From NCBI GenBank assembly GCA_001972305.1, contig BDDD01000375.1:414239-478238 (forward strand): a stretch of 64,000 bases of DNA, written 5' to 3'. A program made the position numbers and the translations under genes. Every line of letters begins with the position of its first letter. The first letter of the stretch is position 1. Origin of the DNA: Cephalotus follicularis. Lineage: Eukaryota; Streptophyta; Magnoliopsida; Oxalidales; Cephalotaceae. A model generated the notes under the pieces. It searched no databases. It saw nothing but the letters and a program-made list of their open reading frames with translations, and had not been told where the DNA came from. This document shows positions 12,234 through 22,439 of the stretch, piece after piece.

Positions 12234-13330
12234 GGTTTCTAAAAATAATTAACCTTTTTGCAATTTTAATTTAACAAACTAATGAACAAGTATGTATGCA
12301 AACAATAGCAATTAAATAAACAATTCAAAGAGAGAGAGTTAGAGAGTTTGCAAACACGATTTTTAGAGTTGTTCGGCGTAACTCTTGCCTACGTCCACTT
12401 TTCCCAAGGATCTCCTTGAGTTTCCACTATTCTCCGAATAAGATTCCGGGTGCTATTCAGTACACCTTTGTGATTGACCTCAATCACTTACAACTCTCTT
12501 TGGGTTCACTCCCCAATTTCTTTTAGGGTTCACTCCCCTATTACAATCAAAATAGATAAAATAGTGTTTCGTGCTAAACCTCTCAAAAGGTTGGATTTTA
12601 CAAGATAAAATCGCTCAATTTAAGTGGGAACAAATATAGGCTAAAATATAAGACAAAAGCTTTTGAGATGAACTTTGATTTTGAATGCTTATAGTATGTT
12701 TTCTTGAATGATCTTTGTATTTAATGTCACTTGTGTTCCTCTTCTAGTTTCTCTTCAAAACACCTTTGTATATATATATTTTTTCCTCAGAGATCCGTTG
12801 GGCGCATTAAAACTCTGTCAGAATTCTTTTCAGCCGTGCAAAGCGTCGACTGTCTCCCTCAAAGCGTCGGCGCTTATATGACCGTTAGGTATTTTAATTT
12901 GAATTTGTTGAGTGAAAGCGCAGGCGTTCTGGATGTAGGAGTCGATTGTTGCCTCAAAGCGTTGACGCTTATTGTTGAGCGTTGCCGCTTGTGTCAAATT
13001 GATTGGATCAAGAATTCTATGTTTTTAAGCACTGACTTGAGGTCTCAAAGAGCTGACGCTCTGAGTTAAAGCACAGACGCTTATAATTAGGCATCGACGG
13101 TTTGAACATTTGTTCCTCTCCTCAAAGCACTTCAACGGTAGACGCTTTGTTCATTGTCTCGACTGTTGCACAAAGAGCTGACGCTTTATTTTTGAGCGTC
13201 GACGCTTTATCCTGTTTTTGCAGGTTTTCGTGTTGTTTTGCGCATTCCATGTTTTTCTTGCACATAAAGAAACTTGGTTAAACACAAATATGTTATCATC
13301 AAAACTAGGATTGAGACATAAATGTCAACA
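12234..13330 (-). repeat. SIRE-type copia LTR 1, 3' end missing
   Basis: On the minus strand it begins TGTTGACATTTATG at 13330, right after a PPT, and contains TTTTGATGATAACATATTTG, typical of SIRE-like Ty1/copia LTRs. It then has a TCGA-palindrome array and an AT-rich TATATATATA tract (12771-12781). The block GGAAAAGTGGACGTAGGCAA (about 12390-12409) is also present in LTR 2. It stops at the junction with element A before the expected CACCCCCCCTCTTG end. Confidence 0.75.
12838..13210. repeat. TCGA-palindrome array, AAAGCGTCGACGCTTT form
   Basis: Roughly ten degenerate copies in SIRE-type LTR 1, for example the perfect decamer GCGTCGACGC at 13196-13205 and near copies at 12842, 12862, 12952 and 13142. 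Variants such as GAGCTGACGCT and GCGTTGACGC keep one arm. The position, about 120 bases into the LTR, matches that of the other-form array in LTR 2. Confidence 0.85.
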
Positions 13331-13344
13331 ATCTCCCCCTTTTT
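13331..13344 (-). other. Polypurine tract before SIRE-type LTR 1
   Basis: On the minus strand AAAAAGGGGGAGAT directly precedes TGTTGACA. This arrangement primes plus-strand synthesis in Ty1/copia elements and fixes the element orientation as minus. Confidence 0.8.
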
Positions 13345-13382
13345 GATGATGACAAAATTTGTTTCATTTAAACATAATAAAT

Positions 13383-13450
13383 GGTATAACTTAAAACATA
13401 ACAAATAATGCACAAAGGTATAACTTAGAACATAACAAATAATGCACAAA
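13383..13450 (-). repeat. 34-base tandem duplication in minimal internal region
   Basis: Two 34-base units, 13383-13416 and 13417-13450, differ at one position. They lie in the only sequence (about 13345-13480) between the end of LTR 2 and the PPT of LTR 1. This internal region is far too short for gag or pol, so the element is either deleted or non-autonomous. Confidence 0.75.
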
Positions 13451-13480
13451 CATTTTAGGTCCCCCTTGAAATAAAACACT

Positions 13481-13660
13481 CTTGCAATATACAAGAGGGG
13501 GGGTGAATTGAATATTGAGGAATATGCGGAAATTTAAAAACTTTAAATGTAAAGAGATAAGGAAAGAAAAACTTCTCCGAGTTTTAGAGTGGTTCGGCTA
13601 ACTCTTGCCTACGTCCACTTTTCCCAAGGGAGCTCCTTGAGTTTCCACTAGACAACAAAA
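13481..13660 (-). repeat. SIRE-type copia LTR 2, 3' end
   Basis: On the minus strand it holds GGAAAAGTGGACGTAGGCAA and the terminal CAATTCACCCCCCCTCTTG, the usual closing sequence of SIRE-type LTRs. It lies immediately downstream of the 436-codon ORF, whose stop is only tens of bases away. Confidence 0.7.
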
Positions 13661-13686
13661 TCAGCAAAACAAACAACACATCATCA

Positions 13687-14997
13687 TCAAGGCTCAGCAG
13701 GAGTGGAAGAAACGGATCCGGATTCGTCACCCGAAGTTTCTTCAACTTGATCAATTGTCTTTGATTGAGCAAGCTTTCTCTCCATCCTCTTCAATCGTCT
13801 CTTCGTGACCTTTAAGTCATAGAAGATGTTGTCATCAGTGAGTTGGGAGTCTTTATGAATAGTCTTGATATCTCCTTCCAAACGATTGAGCCGTGAGTGG
13901 ACTTCTTTGAGTGCGCCTTCCATGGCAGCAAATTTTGCTTCCATGAACTCCATCATGCGATCGTAATCAGCAGTGGATGATGAGGGAGCTGTGTGTGCAG
14001 GGGCAGGGGCTGCTGGTGCAGTGGCATCATGTTCCCAAGGGGGGTTTTCTTCTTGTTCCTCCCTTGCAAGCCTAGGAGCTTGATCCGCTCTAGGGTGATA
14101 TGTCCATACTCCTTCCTCCTTTTTCCAGCCCATTCTATTCAACGTACTCTTATTGTACGTGTCTTCCTTTTTCAACTTTGTGGGGGTCTCTCCTTCAAGA
14201 GGGATGTGATAGTGTAGGAAGATGAGAGTGAGAAGAGAACCATAAGGTAGGACAGATTTTTTCTGGGAGTATGCTCGCACCATAGTCTTAAGAATCAAGA
14301 GGGGGAAACAGAATTCAATCTTTGAAATGATGCACCACATGATAAACACTTGCATCCTAGAAAGCTTGGCGTACCCTCCACCGGTGGGTAAAATTTGGTG
14401 CACAATGAGGTGGTGGAGGAGCCTATGATCGACAGACAAACGGTTGGTTGTGAGAGACATATTCGGATGGACGTTTGGATCATTGGGATACAAAGTGGAG
14501 AGAATTTGGTTAGGGTGAAAACCCTCAACCTCCGGCCATTTTTTATGTTCGAAAACATAAATGCCGTGATGTGGAATATGAAGAATCGAAGCTAAAATTC
14601 TAGCATCGAGAAACATACGCTGACCTTTAACAACAGAGGTTATAGCAAATTCTTGGTTTTGCTCCGAAACCATTTTGAGATTTGAGTAAAAATCTTTAAC
14701 CAATTTTATATAAAAAGGGTTAGAGATTTGGACAAAGGGGAGTAAATGTAGGTTTTCCAACCATGACACAAACGAAAATTCGGAGGAACAGAAATCATAG
14801 TCTATATTTCTGCCTCCCATTACCCTTTTCTCAACAAAACTTAGGGTTCGGATTGGGACAGGCTGTTCAGAAGAGGAATCGGAGTGGGAAGATTGAGAGG
14901 ATGATTCCCTAACCTCTAATCTTTGTTTCTTAGCCGATTTCTTTGGTTGGGAAGGTGAAACAGCCTTCTTTTTGGTGGCTTTCTTTGTTCTAGGCAT
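13687..14997 (-). CDS. Putative plant transposon protein (PF20167-like), intact 436 aa
   Basis: An intact ORF starting MPRTKKATKKK. The basic N-terminus looks like a nuclear localisation signal (about residues 3-26). Residues about 60-275 match the putative plant transposon protein family as I recall it: FYSNLKMVS, LASILHIP, RLLHHLIVHQILP, MQVFIMWCIIS, LPYGSLLTLIFLHYHIPLEGE. Residues about 325-415 are rich in heptad-like charged residues and probably form a coiled coil. The tail is acidic and serine-rich. The biochemical role of the family is unknown. It is flanked upstream by a TCGA-palindrome array and a SIRE-type LTR start, and downstream by the LTR end, so it may be carried inside an LTR. 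The start was chosen because the related ORF at 17425 also begins MPRTK. Confidence 0.75.
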   Translation of the reverse strand: MPRTKKATKKKAVSPSQPKKSAKKQRLEVRESSSQSSHSDSSSEQPVPIRTLSFVEKRVMGGRNIDYDFCSSEFSFVSWLENLHLLPFVQISNPFYIKLVKDFYSNLKMVSEQNQEFAITSVVKGQRMFLDARILASILHIPHHGIYVFEHKKWPEVEGFHPNQILSTLYPNDPNVHPNMSLTTNRLSVDHRLLHHLIVHQILPTGGGYAKLSRMQVFIMWCIISKIEFCFPLLILKTMVRAYSQKKSVLPYGSLLTLIFLHYHIPLEGETPTKLKKEDTYNKSTLNRMGWKKEEGVWTYHPRADQAPRLAREEQEENPPWEHDATAPAAPAPAHTAPSSSTADYDRMMEFMEAKFAAMEGALKEVHSRLNRLEGDIKTIHKDSQLTDDNIFYDLKVTKRRLKRMERKLAQSKTIDQVEETSGDESGSVSSTPAEP

Positions 14998-15235
14998 TTT
15001 GACAAGCAGGTGATGTGCATAAGGTGAAAGAACAGAGAGTGAAATGATTTAGTGGATTTTGACAGACTAAAAAAGATGTTTGTGGAAGAGAAGAGATGAG
15101 AGAATAGTTTTCGAGCAAAAGAAAACGATTTTTGACGAAAAACAGAGAGATTGAGAAATTTTGAAAAACCAGGAGAGAGAGGAAAAATGAGAAATGAAGA
15201 AAATGTCGACTTTTTAAGGAGAAGTCGAGTGTCTG

Positions 15236-15600
15236 ATGAAAAGACGTCGACGTCTGGTGTCGATGCTTTTTCTGGGTATGATGAAAATGTCGTCGATCTC
15301 TATAAAAAGGCATCGATGTCTTTCTCTTGGACGTCGATGTCTTTCTCTGAGGATCGATGTCTTTGAGTGCATTTTTCAGACAGTAGCTTCTGTTCCAAAA
15401 ATGACTAAACCCGTCGATGTATTCCTGGAAGTAGTCGATGTCTTCTTGAAAGTAGTCGACGTCTTCTGGAAGTGGTCGACTTCTTTTAGTACGGACGTCG
15501 ATGCTATAACTGGGAGGTAGATGTTTTCCTTGCAGTTAATTCTGTTACAAAAGGAGTCGATGCTATTGGAAAGGAGTCGACTTCTTTTTCTGCAGAATGG
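15236..15600. repeat. TCGA-palindrome array upstream of the 436-aa ORF
   Basis: About a dozen copies, mostly GTCGATGTCTTT, GTCGACGTCTTC or CATCGATGTCTTT half- or full-palindromes (for example at 15244, 15313, 15331, 15411, 15434, 15457, 15494, 15558). It is the AAAGACRTCGAYGTCTTT form, whereas the homologous LTR 1 has the AAAGCGTCGACGCTTT form. The array begins about 240 bases upstream of the ORF start. Confidence 0.85.
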
Positions 15601-15704
15601 TTTTAGACTTTGATATTCAACTTGTAATTCCTTGCACATCAAGTAACTTAGTTAGATGCAAATATGTTATCATCAAAACAAGGATTGAGACTTATTCGTC
15701 AACA
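15601..15704 (-). repeat. SIRE-type copia LTR 2, 5' end
   Basis: On the minus strand it starts TGTTGACGAATAAG at 15704 and includes TTTTGATGATAACATATTTG, almost the same as LTR 1. Minus-strand purine tracts AAAGGGGGAGAT (15719-15730) and TTAAGGGG (15705-15712) precede it. Together with 13481-13660 it would bound a 2.2 kb LTR that holds the 436-aa ORF. Confidence 0.7.
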
Positions 15705-16175
15705 CCCCTTAATTCATTATCTCCCCCTTTGTTAAACAAGGGGTTTTTACTTTGTCATTATTTCCCTATCTTTTCTTATACTTTCTCCCCCTTTTTGTTA
15801 TCAATTCAAAAAGGATTTAAAACGTTATAATCAGACCAATGTTTTGTTATAAAAAAACAATGTCATTTGAGCATTCATAGTCATTCCATGTTTCAATTTC
15901 AATAACATAGTATTCATTCATGACATTGGATTAAGTACAAAGGAAAGCATTCCAAAACCATAATCTCACATTGCATACTTCAAACCGACACAAGTTTTAC
16001 ACATCGAAATTAAAACAATACATGGACATAAAATGCATAAAATTCATAATGAGATATCACGAAACTTGTTGATCAATTAAATTTTCACATTACAAACATA
16101 GTACCACAAATCATAAAATGTTGTCCATAGCAAAGTATTACATTATCATAGAATGGAAAAATGAAATGCATGAGC
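15705..16175 (-). other. Non-coding 3' internal region of a copia-like element
   Basis: AT-rich sequence between the stop of the second transposon-protein ORF and LTR 2. It contains two purine tracts on the minus strand (around 15719-15731 and 15784-15797). No ORF with a recognisable domain was found. Confidence 0.5.
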
Positions 16176-17542
16176 TTAGTCGTTCATTTGAGTGTCTTCG
16201 TTTTCACCACCGATCTCTCCCTCCAAGTCATCGGTTGCTCCATCATCTTGGTGAATGTCATCGTTGTCGTGGCTCGAGGAGGAGGAAATGAGACCTTCGT
16301 AGTCCATTATTCCCGTTTCTGTGAACTTATTTGCCATTCTCTTTTGTCTTCTTTTAACCGATTGCATATTCATTTTTATTTCTTCGACATTTTGTTGTAG
16401 TCCCTTAATCGAATCCAATATCTCTTCTAGTTTGTTTCTTGGGAGGTTGATATCTGGTGTTTGAGCAACTTGAAGTTCTCTTGGTACATTTTGTGCTTCA
16501 TCACCCATTTCTGCCTCTCCCTCTTCTTCAACGACTCTATTTGAGTCCTCTTCTCTTGGGATCCAGGTTCCAAGCCGTTTGTGCTTTTTGAACCCCATTC
16601 TTCCTAGGGTTCCTTTGCCTAACTTGTCAACACTCTGGAGTGGGTGATTTATTTCTCCAGTTAGGTCAATTGCGAAGAATTGGAGGATTTTGGTAATGAT
16701 GTTGCTATAACATAATCTGACATTCTCTCGGTCATGGATTGCATGCATGTGATTAATTATCAAGAAAGGCACATTAATTCTTCTGCCTGTGATTAGGTGA
16801 TACATAGTATATGCCTCCATATGGGTTACCTCATCGAACCCACCAGCCTTAGGCAAAATATGCGTGCATGCAGCACGATGTAGGAATCTATAATGTAGAC
16901 TGAGATTTCTAGTGTAGATTCGTTGTAGAAAGTCAACATTTTCGCCAAAAAAATTCGTACACAGTCCTGTCTATCAAAATCTCTACTTGTCACCGAAGTC
17001 CTTTGGTTCCATCCCCTAGCACCATCATTCGGAACATTTAGGATTGTGGCTAGTGTGTCTACTTCTAATTCAATTCCCTTGTTTTTGACCTTAGTGCTTG
17101 ATTCTAACATAGAGCTACTTATAATGTGAACATAAAATTCCTTAATTAGCTCAGGATAGCTAGGTAAATTGATTGAAAATAAGGGTTCTAACCCTTGAGC
17201 ACTTAGCCACTCTATAATGGGAAAACCTTCATTATTGTAGAAATCGAAATCTAATATTTTTCCTACTAGAATCTTGCGATTAAAATAGGCTTCAGGATAC
17301 CTAGGGAGTGAAGAAGCAACCTCTGGTGTGGCTGGATGAGCGTCTATACCCTTCCCTTTGCGCCCAACAGATTTCCTTTTTGTTTTAGACCCTTGTCCAG
17401 CTTCAATACTCTTGGTTCTTGGCATCTTTGATGTTAGTTTGAGATTTATCAAGGATTTTCGAATGTAATGAGGCACAAAATCGCCAAAGACAGTGAGTTT
17501 AGAGTTAGGGTTTTGAGTTTTTGTGTGAGAATGGCTTGACAT
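16176..17542 (-). pseudogene. Second putative plant transposon protein, frameshifted
   Basis: Two overlapping minus-strand ORFs (17542-16826 and 16856-16176) together cover a relative of the 436-aa protein. The first gives MPRTKSIEAGQGSK (likely start at 17425, with an alternative ATG at 17542), ILDFDFYNNEGFPIIEWL and IKEFYVHI. The second gives AYTMYHLITGRRINVPFLII, LQFFAIDLTGEI, then a charged coiled-coil-like stretch and a very acidic tail. A frameshift lies near 16830-16860. Part of the middle, equivalent to RLLHHLIVHQILP, is poorly kept. A separate palindrome array lies just upstream, and PPT and LTR sequence lie downstream, the env-like position of a copia element. Confidence 0.7.
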
Positions 17543-17571
17543 ACGGTGCTTTCTATCTAAAAACTCAACTA

Positions 17572-17690
17572 AAGCATCGACGGAGTAGAGGGAGGCGTCG
17601 GCGCTTTGACTACTTTCCCTAATTCGAGCCCTAATTTTTGTGTAAAGCGCTGACGCTTTAATGACAGGCGTCGGCGCTTTGCTCTATTTT
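17572..17690. repeat. Short TCGA-palindrome array upstream of second transposon-protein ORF
   Basis: Four copies: GCATCGACGG, GCGTCGGCGCTTT twice, and AAAGCGCTGACGCTTT. All are variants of AAAGCGTCGACGCTTT. It lies 30-150 bases upstream of ATG 17542. Confidence 0.75.
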
Positions 17691-17730
17691 CTGTCGATTT
17701 TTCGTAAACGCGCATGAATGAATGCAAATG

Positions 17731-18520
17731 ATGTGTTCCTGAGTGCCCAGGGCATCAACGTTTTTGACTTAAGCATCAACGCCTAGGTGCCTTTGCGTTA
17801 GTGCGCCATACAGTGCAGTACGTTAATGCTATGAGGGAAGGGGACATAAGCGTCATCACCTTCGGTAAGCATTGACGCCTTATGTGTTGCCAGCAGTTGA
17901 CGCTTAGTGCATGCGTCGACGCTCAAGGCCTAGTGCTTTTAGCGTCGACGCATAGCGCAAAGTGTCAACGCTTAGACTTTACGCGTCAACGCCTAAACCT
18001 TACGCGTCAACGCCTAAAGCCCCTGTCTAGTTTGGCCAAATTTTACGGTTTTTGACCCAAATGATCTTCTCTTCAAGAGGATTCCATAGGAAGCCTCCCT
18101 AAGGCCTTGTAGCCTATGGAAGTCCTAATTTTTAGCGCTCTTAAGCTATAAATCAACCTTTAAAGGAAGTGTTATAAAGAAAAAGGGGATGATTTCAACA
18201 AATGGTTAGGACAGCTCAATTGGGACATCTTGACACGGATATCCTAGTTAGACTTCCTCTCCATTGTTTTCAACTTTGATAGGGACCAAATAAAGGGGAA
18301 ATGGTTTATGGAGAAAGGGTTATGGGAGGGTTATTGTTATGGAAATGGTTTTTAAGGGTTTTGACGGATGGATCTTATGTGCTACTTTATGGCAGGTCCC
18401 TATCTTTTAAATGAAATATGGTAATGGATAAGGGTAGGGTACGACTATGACTGTTGTTTGTTATGGTTGAGACCTTACGGGATAACCCATTCATAATCTT
18501 CATTTCTATCATGAACTATT
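17731..18520 (+). repeat. Element C 5' LTR, first surviving piece
   Basis: Matches 45078-45893 of the 3' LTR almost throughout, starting at GTGTTCCTGAGTGCC. It ends at the insertion point of copia F, where the uninterrupted copy reads CATGAAGTATTATGGATG. Confidence 0.85.
17741..18016. repeat. TCGA-palindrome array in element C 5' LTR
   Basis: About twelve copies of GCGTCGACGC-type motifs, many decayed to GCGTCAACGC (for example 17962-18012). The 3' LTR copy of the same array retains more TCGA centres, which fits C-to-T decay of methylated CpG sites in one copy. Confidence 0.85.
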
Positions 18521-19784
18521 TGTTAGATGTAGTGACCCGACAAGCTATAAGATGGGCTGTCGTATTATATCTTTTCTTGTAAATAAACAATCTTATTCTA
18601 TTTATATATGACAGGAGCTTAATTTGTTATGGCAATATCACTTGTGTTTTATCACTTAATTGAAGTAGTTTATTATTTACCTGCTTACGCCTTTGATGCC
18701 CTGCCATAAGGTTGGATGCCTAGCATAGAGGCTGTGAGATTGGTTACCTTATTCCTTATGTCGAATTTGTTCCAAATCATAGATTCACTTTGTGAGCATT
18801 AGTGAACCGGATAGACTTGCACATATGTTGCTTGCTCATGGAATTGGAGGATGGATTCTCTCACTATCATATGTGTTGGACACTAGGGCAAATACGGGGT
18901 GCGCGCTACACACTGAACATGACCCGCTTAGGAGACACTATTTGGATAGTCGCTATTCTTGTGTCAGTAGTGACTCCTACTTGTTACGGTTGTGTATAAG
19001 TGTTGATCACTTAGCGAGTTCTCAAACTCGTCTGATCCTTAGACCTGAGTGAGTACTCTATATTGTATGGAGACGATTATGCTTTAATCTCCACCTTACC
19101 CAGTCCTTGCACAGGGCTAGCAATCGGGTGGTCTTTGGGTATGATCGAATCTATATGAATATAAGCGAGTGCACAATAAAGGATTGTCACACCTGAGCGA
19201 AGGTGATCGACCCTATATGGTTTGATTGTACTTTGGACTTATGAAAACCTTGGCCAAGGTTGAGGTAGATTGGAAATTAGATTTTCGGAGAATCTGCCAA
19301 AGTTCCTAATAATTATCAGATATTTTAGATATTGAGGTTTTATCTAGGGTTGACAAGTATCCTTACCCTAGACCTCAATCGGGGCCATGTATGACAAGGG
19401 ATTATAGTACACGTGAACCGACGACTTAGAACGTCTTGCATTATGGCGGTGCGGAATAAGTTATGGGAAAATTAATTAGATTAATTTTTCCATCTGAATA
19501 ATATTAGATATTATTCCGAGAGCATTTAGAATGGCTAAACCGAACCCTAGGGGTATTTCAGTAATTTATGAATACCTCCGATTTTAACCAAGATTTTATA
19601 GGGTCCATGCCCAATCATGATTAGTTCTTTAATATGTTGGACATATTAAGTCTTGATGTTAAATATTGATTAAGTGGATCATACATTTTATGGAAACATA
19701 TTTGTTTGATCTTATTTAATCAATATTCGAAGGGTACAGGAAATCACTAAAAGAGTTAGACTCAATTTACTTCACTTGCTAGTT

Positions 19785-19936
19785 AAAGCGTCAACGCCTT
19801 ATGGGTAAGCGTCGACGCATTTCCTTGGACGAAGCATCGACGCCTTCTGGGAAGTGTCGACGCTTAACGCATGGACAGGTGTCGATGTCTTTTAGAAAGA
19901 CGTCGACGTTTATAGCGCATTAAAGCGTCGACACTT
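19785..19936. repeat. Mixed-form TCGA-palindrome array in element F 5' LTR
   Basis: Both related forms occur side by side: GCGTCGACGC at 19809-19818 and other GCGTCGACGC-like copies, then GTGTCGATGTCTTT and AAAGACGTCGACGTTTAT near 19880-19912. The 3' LTR has the matching array at 27726-27893. Confidence 0.85.
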
Positions 19937-20145
19937 TGTGCACGACATGCAATCTACGCATGAACATACATCGTGGGCACGTTTTCTCTCTCATATCCAG
20001 CCATTTTCTCTCATTCATGCACATTATGAAAACGTGAGGATCATGGCTTTGAACTCCCTAGGAGTGAGGACCATGATCCTATGTGTATGGGAGAGTGGGA
20101 ATGGGGGCTGGTGAGTACATTTTTCTGTAGAAATATTTTTTGGTT

Positions 20146-20152
20146 TATATAA
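20146..20152 (+). promoter_or_regulatory. TATA box of element F 5' LTR
   Basis: TATATAA lies in TTTATATAAGTC and is kept at 28106-28112 in the 3' LTR. The predicted transcription start is about 30 bases downstream. It lies about 200 bases after the palindrome array, so the array sits in the upstream promoter region. Confidence 0.55.
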
Positions 20153-20708
20153 GTCTTTTTGCTGGCCAATTAGATGTAAGACCTCTCTCTGCACTTGGAC
20201 GTATCCCTTCACAATTTTATACACCAAGCAAGCAACTTATTTAGGGTGGATTATTTTTGACAACGTTTGTCAAATTCAATTTTCTCTCTATAAGCTTTGA
20301 GAGGAAGAGTGAGCATTTTTTTGGTTGTTACACATATTGCTGGTCTGGTTTGTGGTTCCTTGGAGAAGCAAGACCGGTGATGATTTGGAGGATATTAAGG
20401 GCGTCTTCCCAAGCTTGAACCGGCAAAGTTGAAGGAGCCAACACTTATTGGTATATCACTTGGTCCTTCTTTACATTGCCTTGTCTTTACCATGCCTTTG
20501 TGTGACCATTGCATGCAATGGTCACACCGATTCAACTCTTGTATGATATGGTGATCCTTGTATGTTGAGCATTTATGTTTATGGACTATTTTGTTTATGT
20601 GTTTAGGGTGTTTTTTCCGTTGCTATGATTATGTTTTAAGTTTTGTTCTACACCCTATACACCTAAGTCTATTCTTGGCTCTGGGATCGGTTTGTCCGTT
20701 TCCATCAG

Positions 20709-20720
20709 TGGTATCAGAGC
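20709..20720 (+). other. Element F primer-binding site
   Basis: TGGTATCAGAGC, an exact match to the plant initiator tRNA-Met PBS, starts one base after the LTR end at 20707. Confidence 0.92.
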
Positions 20721-22439
20721 CTCCCACATCATCTCTAGTTGAATTTTTGCCTTGAATGATGAACTGATATGTTTTTTAAATTAAAGGATGTGTTTATGGT
20801 TAAACTTGGTTTTGAAAGTGCCCTTGTGAATTTTGTATGAAATTGGATTTCATTGTGTTTATGTCCCGGGGATTTTGATTCAATGTGTTTAGAACTTGCA
20901 TAATGCAGTTTGGATTGCCAAAATGGAATTCCAAAATCTAAACCATTGATTTCTTCAATTTTGCAAATTGCAGAAACCGTCCAGGGGATTTAAGCTTCGA
21001 CGCTATGGTTATAAGCGTCGACACTTGTCTCACTGAATTCATATTGCGTCGATGCCTTGGCATAGCGTCGACTCGTTTTTGAATATTATGTTTTTGCGCC
21101 ATAGACGTAAGCGTCGCCGCCTTCTGGGAAGCGTCGACACTTTAGTCTATTTTTATTAAAAAAAAATTGTTTCTAATAAAATAGGATTTTATGCATTATG
21201 ACACTTAGAAAATCAAAATCATTGCTTGATTTAGTCGGAGTTTAACCAATATTAACAATCCTTAAATTAAATTGTGTAATTGGTTATTATTTATGGCATT
21301 TGTTTTTGTATGTTTAATTATATTTGATATAATTTAAGTCTTATGCACAATGGATGGCCCAAAAAGGACTTTGACCTGGTTCATGATTTTCTTTGTGTGG
21401 ATGGATTTTATTTATTTATTATCTTTAATGGTCTGTAATAAGGTGCCTGCGTGTAGCATTTATTTTTCCTTACTTTTGTAATTTCTCCTTGTAAATTTTA
21501 AATGTAATTTTCAAAATGTAAAGTACACTTTTATAAATGAAGACCTTGCAAGGAGAGATGGAGAAATCGAGAAATCGAGAAATGGAGTACAAGACTTTTG
21601 AAGGCCATGTATGCATGGTTATTGTTGTAATAGATATATTTATATCTTTTCACCTAGGAAGACCTAGTAGTGATTTTGGGCTCAAGTCACTACTGATAAT
21701 GTCCTTGCCAATCCATTGATATATTTTAGAAATATGTCCAAGGTGCATAAGACACACGTCATGCATGCTAAGCCGTAATTAATTGGTATTGGCTAATACA
21801 ACCAATGAATTAATTAATGGCTCGGTAATTAAAATGTGAGACCACAAATTCCCTCAACTTAATAATAAGTCTGAACATAGGAACCCATGTAGTGGTTCCT
21901 CGTGGCCTTCCAAAATTTTCACTGAGTAGTATTCCTAGGTTATTAGTTTGTCATGCCCTAGCTGAGGCTGATAACTTTGGGATACTATGTCAAAGTTGAT
22001 GTTGGGCACCGCAAAAGGTGGCGATGTTTTAGCACTTGGATATGCCTACGTGTGGGTGTTAAAACTAGTGAATTCCAATGAAAATTGTGAGTGTTTGAGT
22101 TATCGAGATTCTGGTGGTTTGTCATGCCCTAGCTGAGGCCATATTGAATATAAGGCCGAATTTTATGATTGGATCTTGTATTGGATGCAAATGGGAAAGA
22201 TAGCCTACCCATTGGATATATTATGGTTTGTCATGCCCTAGCTGAGGCCATAATATTATTGCAATGGATTCCAGTCCCCACTAGGAAGTTGGACTTCTCG
22301 ATTTCCATAAGGGGTAAGGGATACGATTAGAATAGTGGGAGGAACCATAAGCACTAAAGACCAAGTGTTATGGTTGTCATATATTAAAATTGGAATAAAT
22401 GCTAACTCATTTTTATATTTCCTTATCTAGGTTTCTAGA
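20721..22439 (+). other. Element F untranslated leader with palindromes and hairpin repeats
   Basis: A 1.7 kb leader between PBS and gag without a recognisable protein. It contains a TCGA-palindrome array at about 20996-21145 and three copies of GTTTGTCATGCCCTAGCTGAGGC at 21946-21968, 22116-22140 and 22225-22249. The third copy is flanked by inverted arms ATATTATGG and CCATAATAT. Confidence 0.75.

Larger units (their letters stand above)
18521..20707 (+). repeat. Element F 5' LTR
   Basis: 2187 bases, beginning TGTTAGATGTAGTGACCC and ending GTCCGTTTCCATCA. It is closely similar to the 3' LTR over its whole length, with scattered substitutions. Short ORFs inside (for example near 18792-19052) recur in the 3' LTR, but no domain was recognised. 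Confidence 0.92.

Noticed and set aside
15301-15310. Plus-strand TATAAAAAGG as promoter
   Set aside because: It lies inside the palindrome array on the strand opposite to the ORF and LTR; no plus-strand transcript unit is evident.
18792-19052. 86-codon ORF repeated at 26732-26992 as a possible gene
   Set aside because: It is present twice only because it lies in both LTRs of element F, and no domain was recognised.
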